In this document: piece after piece, positions 1-7,267 of the stretch
How the letters are laid out: the number at the start of each line of letters is the position of its first letter
Numbering within the stretch: position 1 is the first letter of the stretch
Assembly: GCA_963837655.1 (NCBI GenBank)
Contig: CAWIOK010000021.1
Coordinates: 612,063 to 676,062 of the forward strand
Length of the DNA stretch: 64,000 nt
Direction: 5' to 3'
Origin: CAVVSD01 sp963837655
Lineage (GTDB): Bacteria; Actinomycetota; Thermoleophilia; Solirubrobacterales; Solirubrobacteraceae
The notes under the pieces: generated by a model
Told to the model about the DNA's origin: nothing
Databases searched by the model: none
Seen by the model: only the letters and a program-made list of their open reading frames with translations
Made by a program: the position numbers and the translations under genes

Positions 1-33
1 CCCTCGTCACTGCTGATGCTGCGGACCGACCGG

Positions 34-831
34 CTACCGGATGAGCGAGAGGATGCTCTGCGGGGCCTGGTTGGCCTGGGCCAGCATGGAGGTGCCGGCC
101 TGCTGCAGGATCTGGTTCTTCGTGAGCTCGACCATCTCCGAAGCCATGTCCACGTCGCGGACGCGGCTCTCGGCGGAGGTCAGGTTCTCCTGGTAGACCT
201 GCGTGCTCGCCATGGCGTGCTCCAGGCGGTTCTGCACCGCGCCGAACGTCGCGCGGGCCGAAGACACCGAGGAGATCGCCGCGTCGATCGCGCTGATCGC
301 CGTGGAGTTCCCGAGGCTCGTGAAGTCACCCAGGGTGCCGCCGAGCGAGATCGTGCTGACCGTGATCGAGTCACCGTCGTTCACGCCGACCTGGAAGGTC
401 ACCGAGCCCGACGCCGCAAGCAGCGTGATGCCGTTGAACTTGGCCGAGCCACCGATGCGCTCGATCTCAGACGCGAGCTGGTTGACCTCGGTCTGGATCG
501 CGGCCTGATCGGACGAGCTGAGCGTGCCGTTCTTGTACTGCACAGCCAGCTCACGGACACGCTGCAGCATGCTGTGGACCTCATCGAGGTTGCCTTCAGC
601 GGTCTGCACGAGCGAGACGCCGTCCTGGATGTTGCGGTTCGACTGAGCCAGGCCGTTGATCTGCGAGCGCATGCGCTCGGAGATGGCCAGACCGGCCGCG
701 TCGTCGGCCGCACGGTTGATGCGGTAACCCGACGACAGACGCTCCATCGACTTGGCGATCTTGTCCGACGTGTTGTTCAGGTTGCGATGCGCGCCGAAAG
801 CCTCGACGTTGTTCTGGATGCGAAGGGACAT
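34..831 (-). CDS. fliC: Flagellin 1 (short FliC/Hag type)
   Basis: Filament subunit of 265 aa, secreted through the flagellar export gate. It has the conserved N-terminal D0/D1 helix (MSLRIQNNVEAFGAHRNL and the SSGYRINRAADDAAGLAISERMR block) and the C-terminal SESRVRDVDMASEMVELTK block ending in QSILSLIR. Only a short variable centre (about residues 130-185) lies between them, so D2/D3 domains are absent. The start at 831 is set by a good AAGGAG ribosome site 6-8 nt upstream; longer in-frame extensions would translate the leader. It is monocistronic, with a sigma-28-like promoter and a GGA-loop hairpin in the leader. It is a near copy of flagellin 2. Confidence 0.95.
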   Translation of the reverse strand: MSLRIQNNVEAFGAHRNLNNTSDKIAKSMERLSSGYRINRAADDAAGLAISERMRSQINGLAQSNRNIQDGVSLVQTAEGNLDEVHSMLQRVRELAVQYKNGTLSSSDQAAIQTEVNQLASEIERIGGSAKFNGITLLAASGSVTFQVGVNDGDSITVSTISLGGTLGDFTSLGNSTAISAIDAAISSVSSARATFGAVQNRLEHAMASTQVYQENLTSAESRVRDVDMASEMVELTKNQILQQAGTSMLAQANQAPQSILSLIR

Positions 832-866
832 TCGTCTTCTCCTTGAATGACGTGTGGGTTGGTCCC

Positions 867-886
867 CGGCTCCATCCATGGAGCCG
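867..886 (-). promoter_or_regulatory. 5'-UTR hairpin with GGA loop, flagellin 1 (candidate CsrA site)
   Basis: The flagellin 1 leader carries a perfect inverted repeat, CGGCTCCATGGATGGAGCCG on the transcribed strand. It folds into a 7-8 bp stem that presents AUGGAU in the loop. ANGGA in a hairpin loop is the known CsrA recognition element. A second GGA lies in the ribosome site (UCAAGGAG). Binding itself is inferred from csrA and fliW being in the same locus. Confidence 0.6.
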
Positions 887-906
887 TACTGCTCTTACAG
901 GCCAGG

Positions 907-934
907 TAGTCGGATCGCCGCGGGTCCGGGTTGA
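907..934 (-). promoter_or_regulatory. Sigma-28-like promoter of flagellin 1
   Basis: On the minus strand: TCAA at 934-931, 17 nt spacer, CCGACTA at 913-907. It has the same two boxes and spacing as the other flagellar operon heads in the window, and resembles the FliA/SigD consensus (TAAA-N15-GCCGATAA). It gives a leader of about 70 nt. Confidence 0.7.
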
Positions 935-963
935 GCGCGGTGGACGTCTGTCCGAACGACGAC

Positions 964-987
964 GGGCGACCCGCTTTGGGGTCGCCC
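964..987 (-). terminator. Terminator of flagellin 2
   Basis: A perfect 9-bp GC stem (GGGCGACCC/GGGTCGCCC) with a 6-nt loop lies just downstream of the flagellin 2 stop codon and upstream of the flagellin 1 promoter. It has no clear U tract, as is common in very GC-rich genomes. Confidence 0.7.
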
Positions 988-1033
988 GAGGCCGAGGGGG
1001 GTCTACTACTGCTGGTACTGCGTCTTACGTGGA

Positions 1034-1831
1034 CTAACGGATCAGCGAGAGGATGCTCTGCGGGGCCTGGTTGGCCTGGGCCAGCATGGAGGTGCCGGCC
1101 TGCTGCAGGATCTGGTTCTTCGTGAGCTCGACCATCTCCGAAGCCATGTCCACGTCGCGGACGCGGCTCTCGGCGGAGGTCAGGTTCTCCTGGTAGACCT
1201 GCGTGCTCGCCATGGCGTGCTCCAGGCGGTTCTGCACCGCGCCGAACGTCGCGCGGGCGGCCGACACGGACGAGATGGCCGCGTCGATCGCGCTGATGGC
1301 GCTCGCGCCGCTCAGCGTGGAGAACGAACCGACGGTGGAGCCCAGCGAGATCGTGCTGACCGTGATCGAGTCACCGTCGTTCACGCCGACCTGGAAGGTC
1401 ACCGAGCCGGAGGCGGCCAGGAGGGTGATGCCGTTGAACTTGGCCGAGCCACCGATGCGCTCGATCTCAGACGCGAGCTGGTTGACCTCGGTCTGGATCG
1501 CGGCCTGATCGGACGAGCTGAGCGTGCCGTTCTTGTACTGCACAGCCAGCTCACGGACGCGCTGCAGCATGGAATGGACCTCGTCGAGGTTCCCTTCCGC
1601 CGTCTGCACGAGCGAGACGCCGTCCTGGATGTTGCGGTTCGACTGAGCCAGGCCGTTGATCTGCGAGCGCATGCGCTCCGAGATCGAGAGGCCGGCGGCG
1701 TCGTCGGCCGCGCGGTTGATCCGGTAGCCGCTGGAGAGGCGCTCCATCGACTTGGCGATCTTGTCCGACGTGTTGTTCAGGTTGCGATGCGCGCCGAAGG
1801 CCTCGACGTTGTTCTGGATGCGAAGGGACAT
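1034..1831 (-). CDS. fliC: Flagellin 2 (short FliC/Hag type)
   Basis: Second 265-aa flagellin, with the same D0/D1-only architecture and the same start context as flagellin 1 (AAGGAGAAGACGA before ATG). The protein differs from flagellin 1 mainly around residues 165-195 (STVGSFSTLSGAS versus GTLGDFTSLGNST). Long DNA stretches at both ends are identical, and the copies sit exactly 1000 bp apart, which suggests recent duplication or gene conversion. It has its own promoter, leader hairpin and terminator, so it is expressed separately. Confidence 0.95.
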   Translation of the reverse strand: MSLRIQNNVEAFGAHRNLNNTSDKIAKSMERLSSGYRINRAADDAAGLSISERMRSQINGLAQSNRNIQDGVSLVQTAEGNLDEVHSMLQRVRELAVQYKNGTLSSSDQAAIQTEVNQLASEIERIGGSAKFNGITLLAASGSVTFQVGVNDGDSITVSTISLGSTVGSFSTLSGASAISAIDAAISSVSAARATFGAVQNRLEHAMASTQVYQENLTSAESRVRDVDMASEMVELTKNQILQQAGTSMLAQANQAPQSILSLIR

Positions 1832-1869
1832 TCGTCTTCTCCTTGAATGACGATTGGTGTATGAGTCCC

Positions 1870-1889
1870 CGGCCCCGTCCTTGGGACCG
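1870..1889 (-). promoter_or_regulatory. 5'-UTR hairpin with GGA loop, flagellin 2 (candidate CsrA site)
   Basis: Transcribed strand: CGGTCCC, loop AAGGAC, GGGGCCG. This is a 7-bp stem with one G-U pair. The stem sequence differs from the flagellin 1 hairpin, but the ANGGA-Y loop and its position in the leader are kept. Covariation of this kind favours a functional RNA structure. Confidence 0.6.
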
Positions 1890-1911
1890 TTCCTGCTGTG
1901 CTGCACCCGGT

Positions 1912-1939
1912 GATTCGGCTGCGTGCCGCCGCGGGTTGA
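1912..1939 (-). promoter_or_regulatory. Sigma-28-like promoter of flagellin 2
   Basis: Minus strand: TCAA at 1939-1936, 17 nt spacer, CCGAATC at 1918-1912. The spacing matches flagellin 1, and the -10 variant matches the glycosyltransferase promoter at 38713-38739. Confidence 0.65.
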
Positions 1940-1978
1940 GCGGACTGGACGCGTGATCGACCGCGCGGGTCCCTCAGG

Positions 1979-2701
1979 TCAGCGCAGGCTGTCGCGGAAC
2001 GCCGTCGGCGACGTCGACGCGGTGCGAGCGAAGTAGCTCGAGAAGTTGGAGGCATCCTCGAAGCCCAGGCGCTGCGCGATCGTCGTGACGGGCAGCTCGG
2101 TGTGCGCGAGCAGCCGGCGTGCCTCGAGGACGACCCGCCCGTCGATGACCTGCTTGGCGTTCGCCCCCGTGGCCTTCCGTGCTGCGCGGGAGAGCGTGCG
2201 CGGCGACCATCCCAGCGTGCGCGCGTAGTGCGCCACGTCGCGGTGGGCGGCGAAGTCGCGGTCCACCGTCTCGCGGAAGCACGCGAAGGTGTCATCCGGC
2301 CGCGCTGCCGCCGTCTCGGTCACCGCGCAGTCCTCGACGCGGAGCAGCAACGCGGAGAGCAGATGCCGCAGGAGCTCGTGCTGACGGCGGGTCGGCGCCG
2401 AGGATCGCCCCGCCGCGCCGTACTCGGCCCGCAGGTGCTCGACGGCACGACCGACGGACGATCCCGCGCCCGGCCGGGGTCGCCGCAGGGCAGGCCCGAA
2501 CCGCTCCTCGGCGAGCGCCGCCGCCTGGGTCCCAGGGCCGTCCTCGACCCAGATCAGCAGGTGGAACTCGGGGCGCTGGGGCCGCTTCAGATACCCCGTA
2601 GGCGCGATGGCCCGCAGACGCCGGAAGCTCATCACCTCGACGCCGAAGGGCCCCGGCGACAGGAACGGCACGGCAGCGATCGCGTGTTGTCGGTTTCTCA
2701 C
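1979..2701 (-). CDS. AraC-family transcriptional regulator with shortened sensor domain
   Basis: DNA-binding regulator of 240 aa. The C-terminal half has the two AraC helix-turn-helix motifs (RDVAHYARTLGWSPRTLSRAARKATG and LPVTTIAQRLGFEDASNFSSYF). The N-terminal cupin-type sensor begins normally (SFRRLRAIAPTGYLKRPQRPEFHLLIWVEDGPGT) but then jumps to a linker, so it looks about 50-60 aa shorter than typical AraC_binding proteins. The start is GTG. It is divergent from an alpha/beta hydrolase with about 50 bp between them, so it probably controls that gene. The pair interrupts the flagellar genes and looks like an inserted module. Confidence 0.8.
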   Translation of the reverse strand: MRNRQHAIAAVPFLSPGPFGVEVMSFRRLRAIAPTGYLKRPQRPEFHLLIWVEDGPGTQAAALAEERFGPALRRPRPGAGSSVGRAVEHLRAEYGAAGRSSAPTRRQHELLRHLLSALLLRVEDCAVTETAAARPDDTFACFRETVDRDFAAHRDVAHYARTLGWSPRTLSRAARKATGANAKQVIDGRVVLEARRLLAHTELPVTTIAQRLGFEDASNFSSYFARTASTSPTAFRDSLR

Positions 2702-2751
2702 CTGCGTCAGTGCCGATGTTCGCCATGCTCGGTGGGACAGTGGATATCGAT

Positions 2752-3558
2752 ATGACCACTTATCACCCGAAGGTTCTGACCGTCGACACCCTGCACGTCG
2801 AGGATTCCGGCCGCGGGCGTCCCGCGTTCCTCTTCCTGCACTACTGGGGCGGCTCGGCGCGCACGTGGCGTCCCGTCATCGACAGGCTGGCCTCCACGTA
2901 CCGGTGCGTGGCCTACGACCAGCGAGGCTGGGGGCGGTCGGGAGCGCCTGCCGAGGGGTTCGGGATCAAGGAGCTGAGCGACGACGCGATCGCCGTCGTC
3001 GGCGCGCTCGGGCTCGAGGGCTACGTGCTCGTCGGCCACAGCATGGGCGGCAAGGTCGCCCAGGCACTCGCTGCCAGGCACCCGCCGGGCCTGCGCGGCC
3101 TGGCGCTCGTCGCGCCCGCGCCCGCCGCCCCTGTCGGACCGCTGCCCGACGAGGCGCGGACTGGGCTCCTGAGCGCGTACGCCGACCGCGAGAGCGTGCT
3201 CGCGACGGTCGATGGCGTGCTGACCCACACGCGTCTGAGCGACCCGCTGCGCGAGCAGGTCGTCGGCGACAGCCTGGGCGGGACGCCGGCGGCGACGGTG
3301 GCGTGGCCCACCGCGACGATCTCGGAGGACGTCTCGGCCGACCTCGGCGACATCGACGTCCCGGTCCTCGTCATCGGGGCCGAGCACGACGTCGTGGAGC
3401 CCGTCGACCTCCTCGAGGCCCATGTCGCCGCGGCGATCCCAGGAGCGCGGCTCGGCGTGATCGCCGACAGCGGCCACCTCATCCCGCTGGAGCAGCCCGG
3501 GCGGCTCGCCGATCGTCTCGCCGCGTTCGCGGCGTCCCTGGCCCCGGGCGGTCAGTGA
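2752..3558 (+). CDS. Alpha/beta hydrolase
   Basis: Soluble hydrolase of about 268 aa. It has the nucleophile elbow GHSMGG, the acid in VIGAEHDVVEP and the catalytic histidine in DSGHLIPLEQP, in the expected order and spacing. An HDRG-like turn is replaced by LHYWGGSARTW near the N terminus. The start at 2752 (MTTYHPKVL) is preferred because upstream alternatives (GTG at 2710) would only add sequence overlapping the divergent promoter region. The substrate cannot be predicted. It is paired with the AraC regulator and not obviously flagellar. Confidence 0.85.
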   Translation: MTTYHPKVLTVDTLHVEDSGRGRPAFLFLHYWGGSARTWRPVIDRLASTYRCVAYDQRGWGRSGAPAEGFGIKELSDDAIAVVGALGLEGYVLVGHSMGGKVAQALAARHPPGLRGLALVAPAPAAPVGPLPDEARTGLLSAYADRESVLATVDGVLTHTRLSDPLREQVVGDSLGGTPAATVAWPTATISEDVSADLGDIDVPVLVIGAEHDVVEPVDLLEAHVAAAIPGARLGVIADSGHLIPLEQPGRLADRLAAFAASLAPGGQ

Positions 3559-3572
3559 GCGACGGCGCTCAC
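3555..3572. terminator. Hairpin between convergent genes
   Basis: GTGAGC-GACGGC-GCTCAC forms a 6-bp stem that spans the space between the convergent stop codons of the hydrolase (3558) and the glycosyltransferase (3569). It could serve as a bidirectional terminator. Confidence 0.45.
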
Positions 3573-4765
3573 CGCGCGGCGCCCGCGACGTCGCCGCCGT
3601 GCTTGCGCTCGAACGCGGCGCGGTCGCGGCCGACCTGCTCCTCGATCCACGCGCGCAGCGCGCCGTCGTCGCTGGCGACGGTCTCCGACAGGCCGTGGCG
3701 GATGCGCGATGCCGGGACGTGCTCGGGCGGGCGCCCGGCCTGGCGAAGGCGCTGGAGCAGATCGGTGTCCTGGTACCAGACGACGAGCTCGGGATCGAAG
3801 AACTCGCCCGGCGCGACCGCGAAGCGCTCGAGCGTGTCGCGCGAGATCGCGAAGCACCATGCCGCGAAGTCGAGGCGGACGGCACCGTCGACCGTCTGCG
3901 GGAACACCGCCGCGGCGGGAGCGGACGGCCGGGAGAGCGCCTCGCGCAGCGGGGGCCACCAGCCGTCGAGGGTCTCGACGTCGTCGTTCAGCACCACGCA
4001 GTAGGCGCCGCGAGCCGCACGCAGCCCGCTGTTGACCGGCGCCGAGAAGCCCTGCGGCGGGGCGCCGTTGTCGACGATCACGATCTCGTGCGCCACCGCC
4101 GTCGTGTTGTGCAGCGCCGCGACGCAGCGCCGCAGGCGGTCTGAGGTCGCGTCGAGCGTCGGGATGACGACCGACAGCTCGACGGCCTCGCCCGGCGAGC
4201 GACGCAGGCCGCCGGCGCGTCGGCCTGGCGGTCGGGCGACGCTCGCGGGGATCGCCTCCACGCGGCCACGGCGAGCCAGATGGGCCACCATCGCCGCGAC
4301 CTCGAGGCCCCCGGGAACCCGGTCCCCGCCTCCGCCATCGGCGAGATCGGCGGTGCGCGCGGCGAGGACGTGCGCGGCGACCGGCGCCTCGGGCGCGACC
4401 GGATCGGCCACCGCGGTCGCAGCGGCGACGCCCGAGTCGTCGAGGGCGCCAAGCAGGGGCGCCAGCGCGCTCGGCGCCAGCTCAGGGGCGCCGCGCAGCA
4501 GCACCACGACCGGCGATCCGACACGCTCCAGCGCGGCGGCCACCGACGCGGCGAAGCCCGAGCGGTGCGACATGCGCACGATCTCGACGTCGCCCTCCAC
4601 GCGCGCGAGCAACGACTCCAGCCCGACCGACGCGTCGTCGACGATGACGACCTCGTGATCGGGCTCCGGCGGCAGCTCAGCCAGCGCGGACAGGCAGCGC
4701 AGCGCCTGCTCGGGCGCACCGTCGAGGACCACGACGAGCGTCGCTTCAGCCACTGCCATCACCAT
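3569..4765 (-). CDS. Tandem GT-A type glycosyltransferase (family 2)
   Basis: Protein of about 398 aa with two GT2-like halves. The first (residues 5-130; VVVLDGAPEQALRCLSALAELP and EVVIVDDAS) lacks a clear DXD and looks degenerate. The second (from about residue 215; LSVVIPTLDATSDRLRRCVAAL, EIVIVDNGAPPQGF, VLNDDVETLDGW) has the nucleotide-sugar fold and a DD pair in the DXD position. The start lies inside the 3' end of the upstream GNAT gene (about 20 nt overlap), so the two are probably translationally coupled. Being the last gene of the flagellar export operon, it could glycosylate flagellar proteins, but this is inference. Confidence 0.75.
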   Translation of the reverse strand: MVMAVAEATLVVVLDGAPEQALRCLSALAELPPEPDHEVVIVDDASVGLESLLARVEGDVEIVRMSHRSGFAASVAAALERVGSPVVVLLRGAPELAPSALAPLLGALDDSGVAAATAVADPVAPEAPVAAHVLAARTADLADGGGGDRVPGGLEVAAMVAHLARRGRVEAIPASVARPPGRRAGGLRRSPGEAVELSVVIPTLDATSDRLRRCVAALHNTTAVAHEIVIVDNGAPPQGFSAPVNSGLRAARGAYCVVLNDDVETLDGWWPPLREALSRPSAPAAAVFPQTVDGAVRLDFAAWCFAISRDTLERFAVAPGEFFDPELVVWYQDTDLLQRLRQAGRPPEHVPASRIRHGLSETVASDDGALRAWIEEQVGRDRAAFERKHGGDVAGAAR

Positions 4766-5222
4766 CCAGGTCGAGCTCCATCGGGACGTGCGGGCCGAGC
4801 ACCGGGTCGACGTAGCGCTCGCCGGCCGCGACGAAGCCCGCGCGGACGTAGAAGTCCAGCGCGCCGACGCGCGCGTTGCACCAGACGAGGGCGGCGCCGT
4901 GCTCGCGCGCGTGGCGCAGGGCGGCACCGAGGACGCGCGCGCCGACCCCCGTGCCACGCAGCTCGTCGGCCGTGGCCATGCCGCGCAGCCGCCACGCGTC
5001 GCGCTCCGGCGCCCACGGGCAGTCCTGCGGGGAGATCGTCGCGATGCCGACGATCGCGCCGCGCGCGTCGCGCGCGCCGATGTGGGCCGCGCGCGGGTCG
5101 TCGTCGCCGGCGAGGACCACCGCGTCGCCCCCCTGGTGGGGCCGCAGCACCTGCTTGCGCAGCGGCCAGGTCTCGGCCGCGGCGATCGGCCCGACGTCGA
5201 TGATGGAGGCGCCGGGGGTCAC
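4746..5222 (-). CDS. GNAT-family N-acetyltransferase
   Basis: Protein of 158 aa with the GNAT acetyl-CoA motif A (MATADELRGTGVGARVLGAAL) and the downstream VWCNARVGALDFYVRAGF beta-bulge/aromatic segment near the C terminus. The GTG start at 5222 overlaps the upstream stop as GTGA, an arrangement repeated many times in this window. It sits between a small membrane protein and a glycosyltransferase at the end of the export operon. It could supply an acylated sugar or modify a protein; the substrate is unknown. Confidence 0.8.
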   Translation of the reverse strand: MTPGASIIDVGPIAAAETWPLRKQVLRPHQGGDAVVLAGDDDPRAAHIGARDARGAIVGIATISPQDCPWAPERDAWRLRGMATADELRGTGVGARVLGAALRHAREHGAALVWCNARVGALDFYVRAGFVAAGERYVDPVLGPHVPMELDLDGDGSG

Positions 5223-5578
5223 GCCGGGCCGGCGTCGTCGGCCTGGGCGGCCTCGCGCTCGGCCCGCCCGCGCTCCTCGGTGCGCTGGCGCATCACCTCG
5301 AGCTCGGCCTTGGCGAGATGCGACCACACCGCGACCGCTGCCATCCAGGCCACGAGGTAGCAGACGATGCCCGCGCCGAGGCCACGCAGCAGCGAGTCGA
5401 ACCACGGCACGCCCGCGCTGCGTGAGAGCAGCGTGACCGCGACGAACCCGATGAGCCCGGCCCACGACTTCGCGAGGCCGATCTGGGACTTCGCGCGCGG
5501 GTGATTGGTCAGGCGCGGGACCGTGTCCGGCTCGTCCGCGGACGTGTCCTTCGGTTTCTCCTTCTTCTCCTTGGCCAC
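5219..5578 (-). CDS. Small two-TM protein of the export operon, function unknown
   Basis: Protein of 119 aa with a charged N terminus (MAKEKKEKPKDTS), two membrane segments (about residues 40-55 and 68-88) and an acidic/basic C-terminal helix rich in E, R and A that may be a short coiled coil. I do not recognise a family. Its position, 7 nt behind the flhF-like gene and overlapping the GNAT gene, makes it part of the fliO-flhF transcript. Confidence 0.65.
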   Translation of the reverse strand: MAKEKKEKPKDTSADEPDTVPRLTNHPRAKSQIGLAKSWAGLIGFVAVTLLSRSAGVPWFDSLLRGLGAGIVCYLVAWMAAVAVWSHLAKAELEVMRQRTEERGRAEREAAQADDAGPA

Positions 5579-5584
5579 CGTGGA

Positions 5585-7066
5585 TCAGGCCGTCAGCGCG
5601 CGCGCCAGCGCGGCCGCATCGGCCGGGTGCACTGCGAGGTCAGGGCGCCCGGCCGCCGCGGTGCTGGCGACGAACGTCAGCGGGCAGGCGGCGTCGATCG
5701 CCGCCTGGAGGACGGCCCCGAGGTGCAGCGGGTCGCTGGGGTCGCCGAGGGCGAGGCGGTGCGGCCGGAGGATCTGCATGAGCGCGGCCGCGGACGGACC
5801 GCCGCCGGGACCCAGCGCGAGATGCAGCTCGTGCGGGCCGAGGGCGCCGAGATCGCTCGCGAGGCCACCCGCGTCGTCGGGCGTCACGGGGGCGGTGTCG
5901 ACGAGCACGAGCGCGTCGTGGCCGAGCAGGCTCACCTGGGTCGCGGCGTCCGCGCCGTCGGTCGCGGCGTGGACGGGCACGCCGAGCGGCGACAGGGCGG
6001 CGGCCAGCGCGCGACCGCCGTCCGGCGTCCGCAGCGCGATGCACGCGACGTCGAGCGTGGTGCGGGTCGCGTAGGCGCCTGCGATGCCGGCGACGAGGCG
6101 TGGCGCGCCGGACCCGGCGGCGCCTGCGAGCACGACTGTGCGCGGGCCGGGGCCGGAGAGCGTCGCGACCGGGATCCGAGCGGCCAGCTGGGCGGCCACG
6201 GCGCCGGGCAGCGTCGAGACCGGCTCCAGGGGGAGGCGATGCAGCAGCGCGTCGTCGACGATGGTCGCGGCGAGCGCCGGATCGAGGCCACGCGTGGTGA
6301 GGGTCGTGATGAGGTGGCGCGCGGCCTGCGGGCGCACGACGGAGGCGACGGGCGCTCGGGACGGCGCCACGGGCGTGGGCGCAGCGGGCGGCTCCCACGC
6401 CGCGGGCGGCGCAACCGGCTCGGGGGCGGGCTCCGGTTCCGGCTCGGGCTCGGAATCCGGCACGGCCGCGACGGGCTCGCGGGCGGGCTCGGGCACCGGG
6501 ATCGCGTCGACCTGCGGGCTGGTGACGATCGGCTCGGCCGGCGGGGGCGGCTGGGCCGGCGCTTGGGCCTGCGCCGCCAGCGCATCGCGCATGAGCTCCT
6601 CGGCGTTGGGGAACGCGTCCCCGGCCGGCGCGGAGGGCACGCCGTCGGGCACGCCGTTGCCCGTGGGCGAGTGCGCAGGGTCCGGGACGCCGGCGGCGCT
6701 GAGGTACGCGGCGAACGGCGAGTTGGGCGCGGGCTCCACCGAGGGCGGCGGGACGGTCGCGGACGCAGGGACCGCGAGCGCCGCGGAGAGGTCGGGCGCC
6801 GGCTGGGGCTCGCCCTGCGTCGTGAACCGGGGCGAGGGCGTGACGATCGCGTCGTCCTCCGGATCGCCCGCGAACCACTCGACACCCAGCGACGACTGCC
6901 CGCGACGGGCCTCGATCTCGACCGTGCGCTTCTGGAAGAACCCGGCCACGCCGCCCGTCAGCCCCTCGCGCTGACGCACCACCACGGCGTCGTCGCCGAG
7001 CTCGGCGCGGATGCGGGGCAGCAGCTCCTCCAGGGAGCCGCCACGGTACGTGCGGGTCTCGCTCAT
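5585..7066 (-). CDS. flhF: FlhF-like protein with degenerate GTPase domain
   Basis: Protein of 493 aa. The N terminus matches FlhF (YRGGSLEELLPRIRAELGDDAVVV, then a VEIEAR strand). A long Pro/Ala/Glu-rich linker covers about residues 75-250, followed by an NG-type domain. The SRP-type GTPase part (from about 309) keeps the fold (RTVVLAG, DVACIAL, ALVLVDTAP) but has lost the P-loop: the GPTGVGKTT expected in FlhF reads GAAGSGAPR, with no lysine and no T/S. The TKLDE guanine motif reads ALGDPSD. GTP binding is therefore unlikely. FlhF normally places the flagellum; this one may be structural only. It follows flhA by about 200 bp. Confidence 0.8.
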   Translation of the reverse strand: MSETRTYRGGSLEELLPRIRAELGDDAVVVRQREGLTGGVAGFFQKRTVEIEARRGQSSLGVEWFAGDPEDDAIVTPSPRFTTQGEPQPAPDLSAALAVPASATVPPPSVEPAPNSPFAAYLSAAGVPDPAHSPTGNGVPDGVPSAPAGDAFPNAEELMRDALAAQAQAPAQPPPPAEPIVTSPQVDAIPVPEPAREPVAAVPDSEPEPEPEPAPEPVAPPAAWEPPAAPTPVAPSRAPVASVVRPQAARHLITTLTTRGLDPALAATIVDDALLHRLPLEPVSTLPGAVAAQLAARIPVATLSGPGPRTVVLAGAAGSGAPRLVAGIAGAYATRTTLDVACIALRTPDGGRALAAALSPLGVPVHAATDGADAATQVSLLGHDALVLVDTAPVTPDDAGGLASDLGALGPHELHLALGPGGGPSAAALMQILRPHRLALGDPSDPLHLGAVLQAAIDAACPLTFVASTAAAGRPDLAVHPADAAALARALTA

Positions 7067-7181
7067 GCGGGTCGGCCTCAGTGCGCTCGAAGGCTTGCCA
7101 AGAAGGCTACGACCAAACCGCCTCGTTTCCTGCCGGTTCCCCGTGCGCTCACCCGGCCTGCCGCAGCCGTCCCCTCAGACG

Positions 7182-7212
7182 GCGACCCGGTCGCGGAGCC
7201 CCCTCAGGCTCC
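7182..7212 (-). other. Two small hairpins in the flhA-flhF gap
   Basis: The 201-bp gap between flhA and the flhF-like gene holds two adjacent inverted repeats: GCGACC-C-GGTCGC (7182-7194) and GGAGCC-CCCTCA-GGCTCC (7195-7212). They could partly terminate or process the mRNA between the genes. No promoter of the sigma-28 type was seen here. Confidence 0.35.
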
Positions 7213-7267
7213 ACGACGGGCGCACGGCAAGCCGGGTCATCGCACGGGCGACGACCGGCACCTGCGC

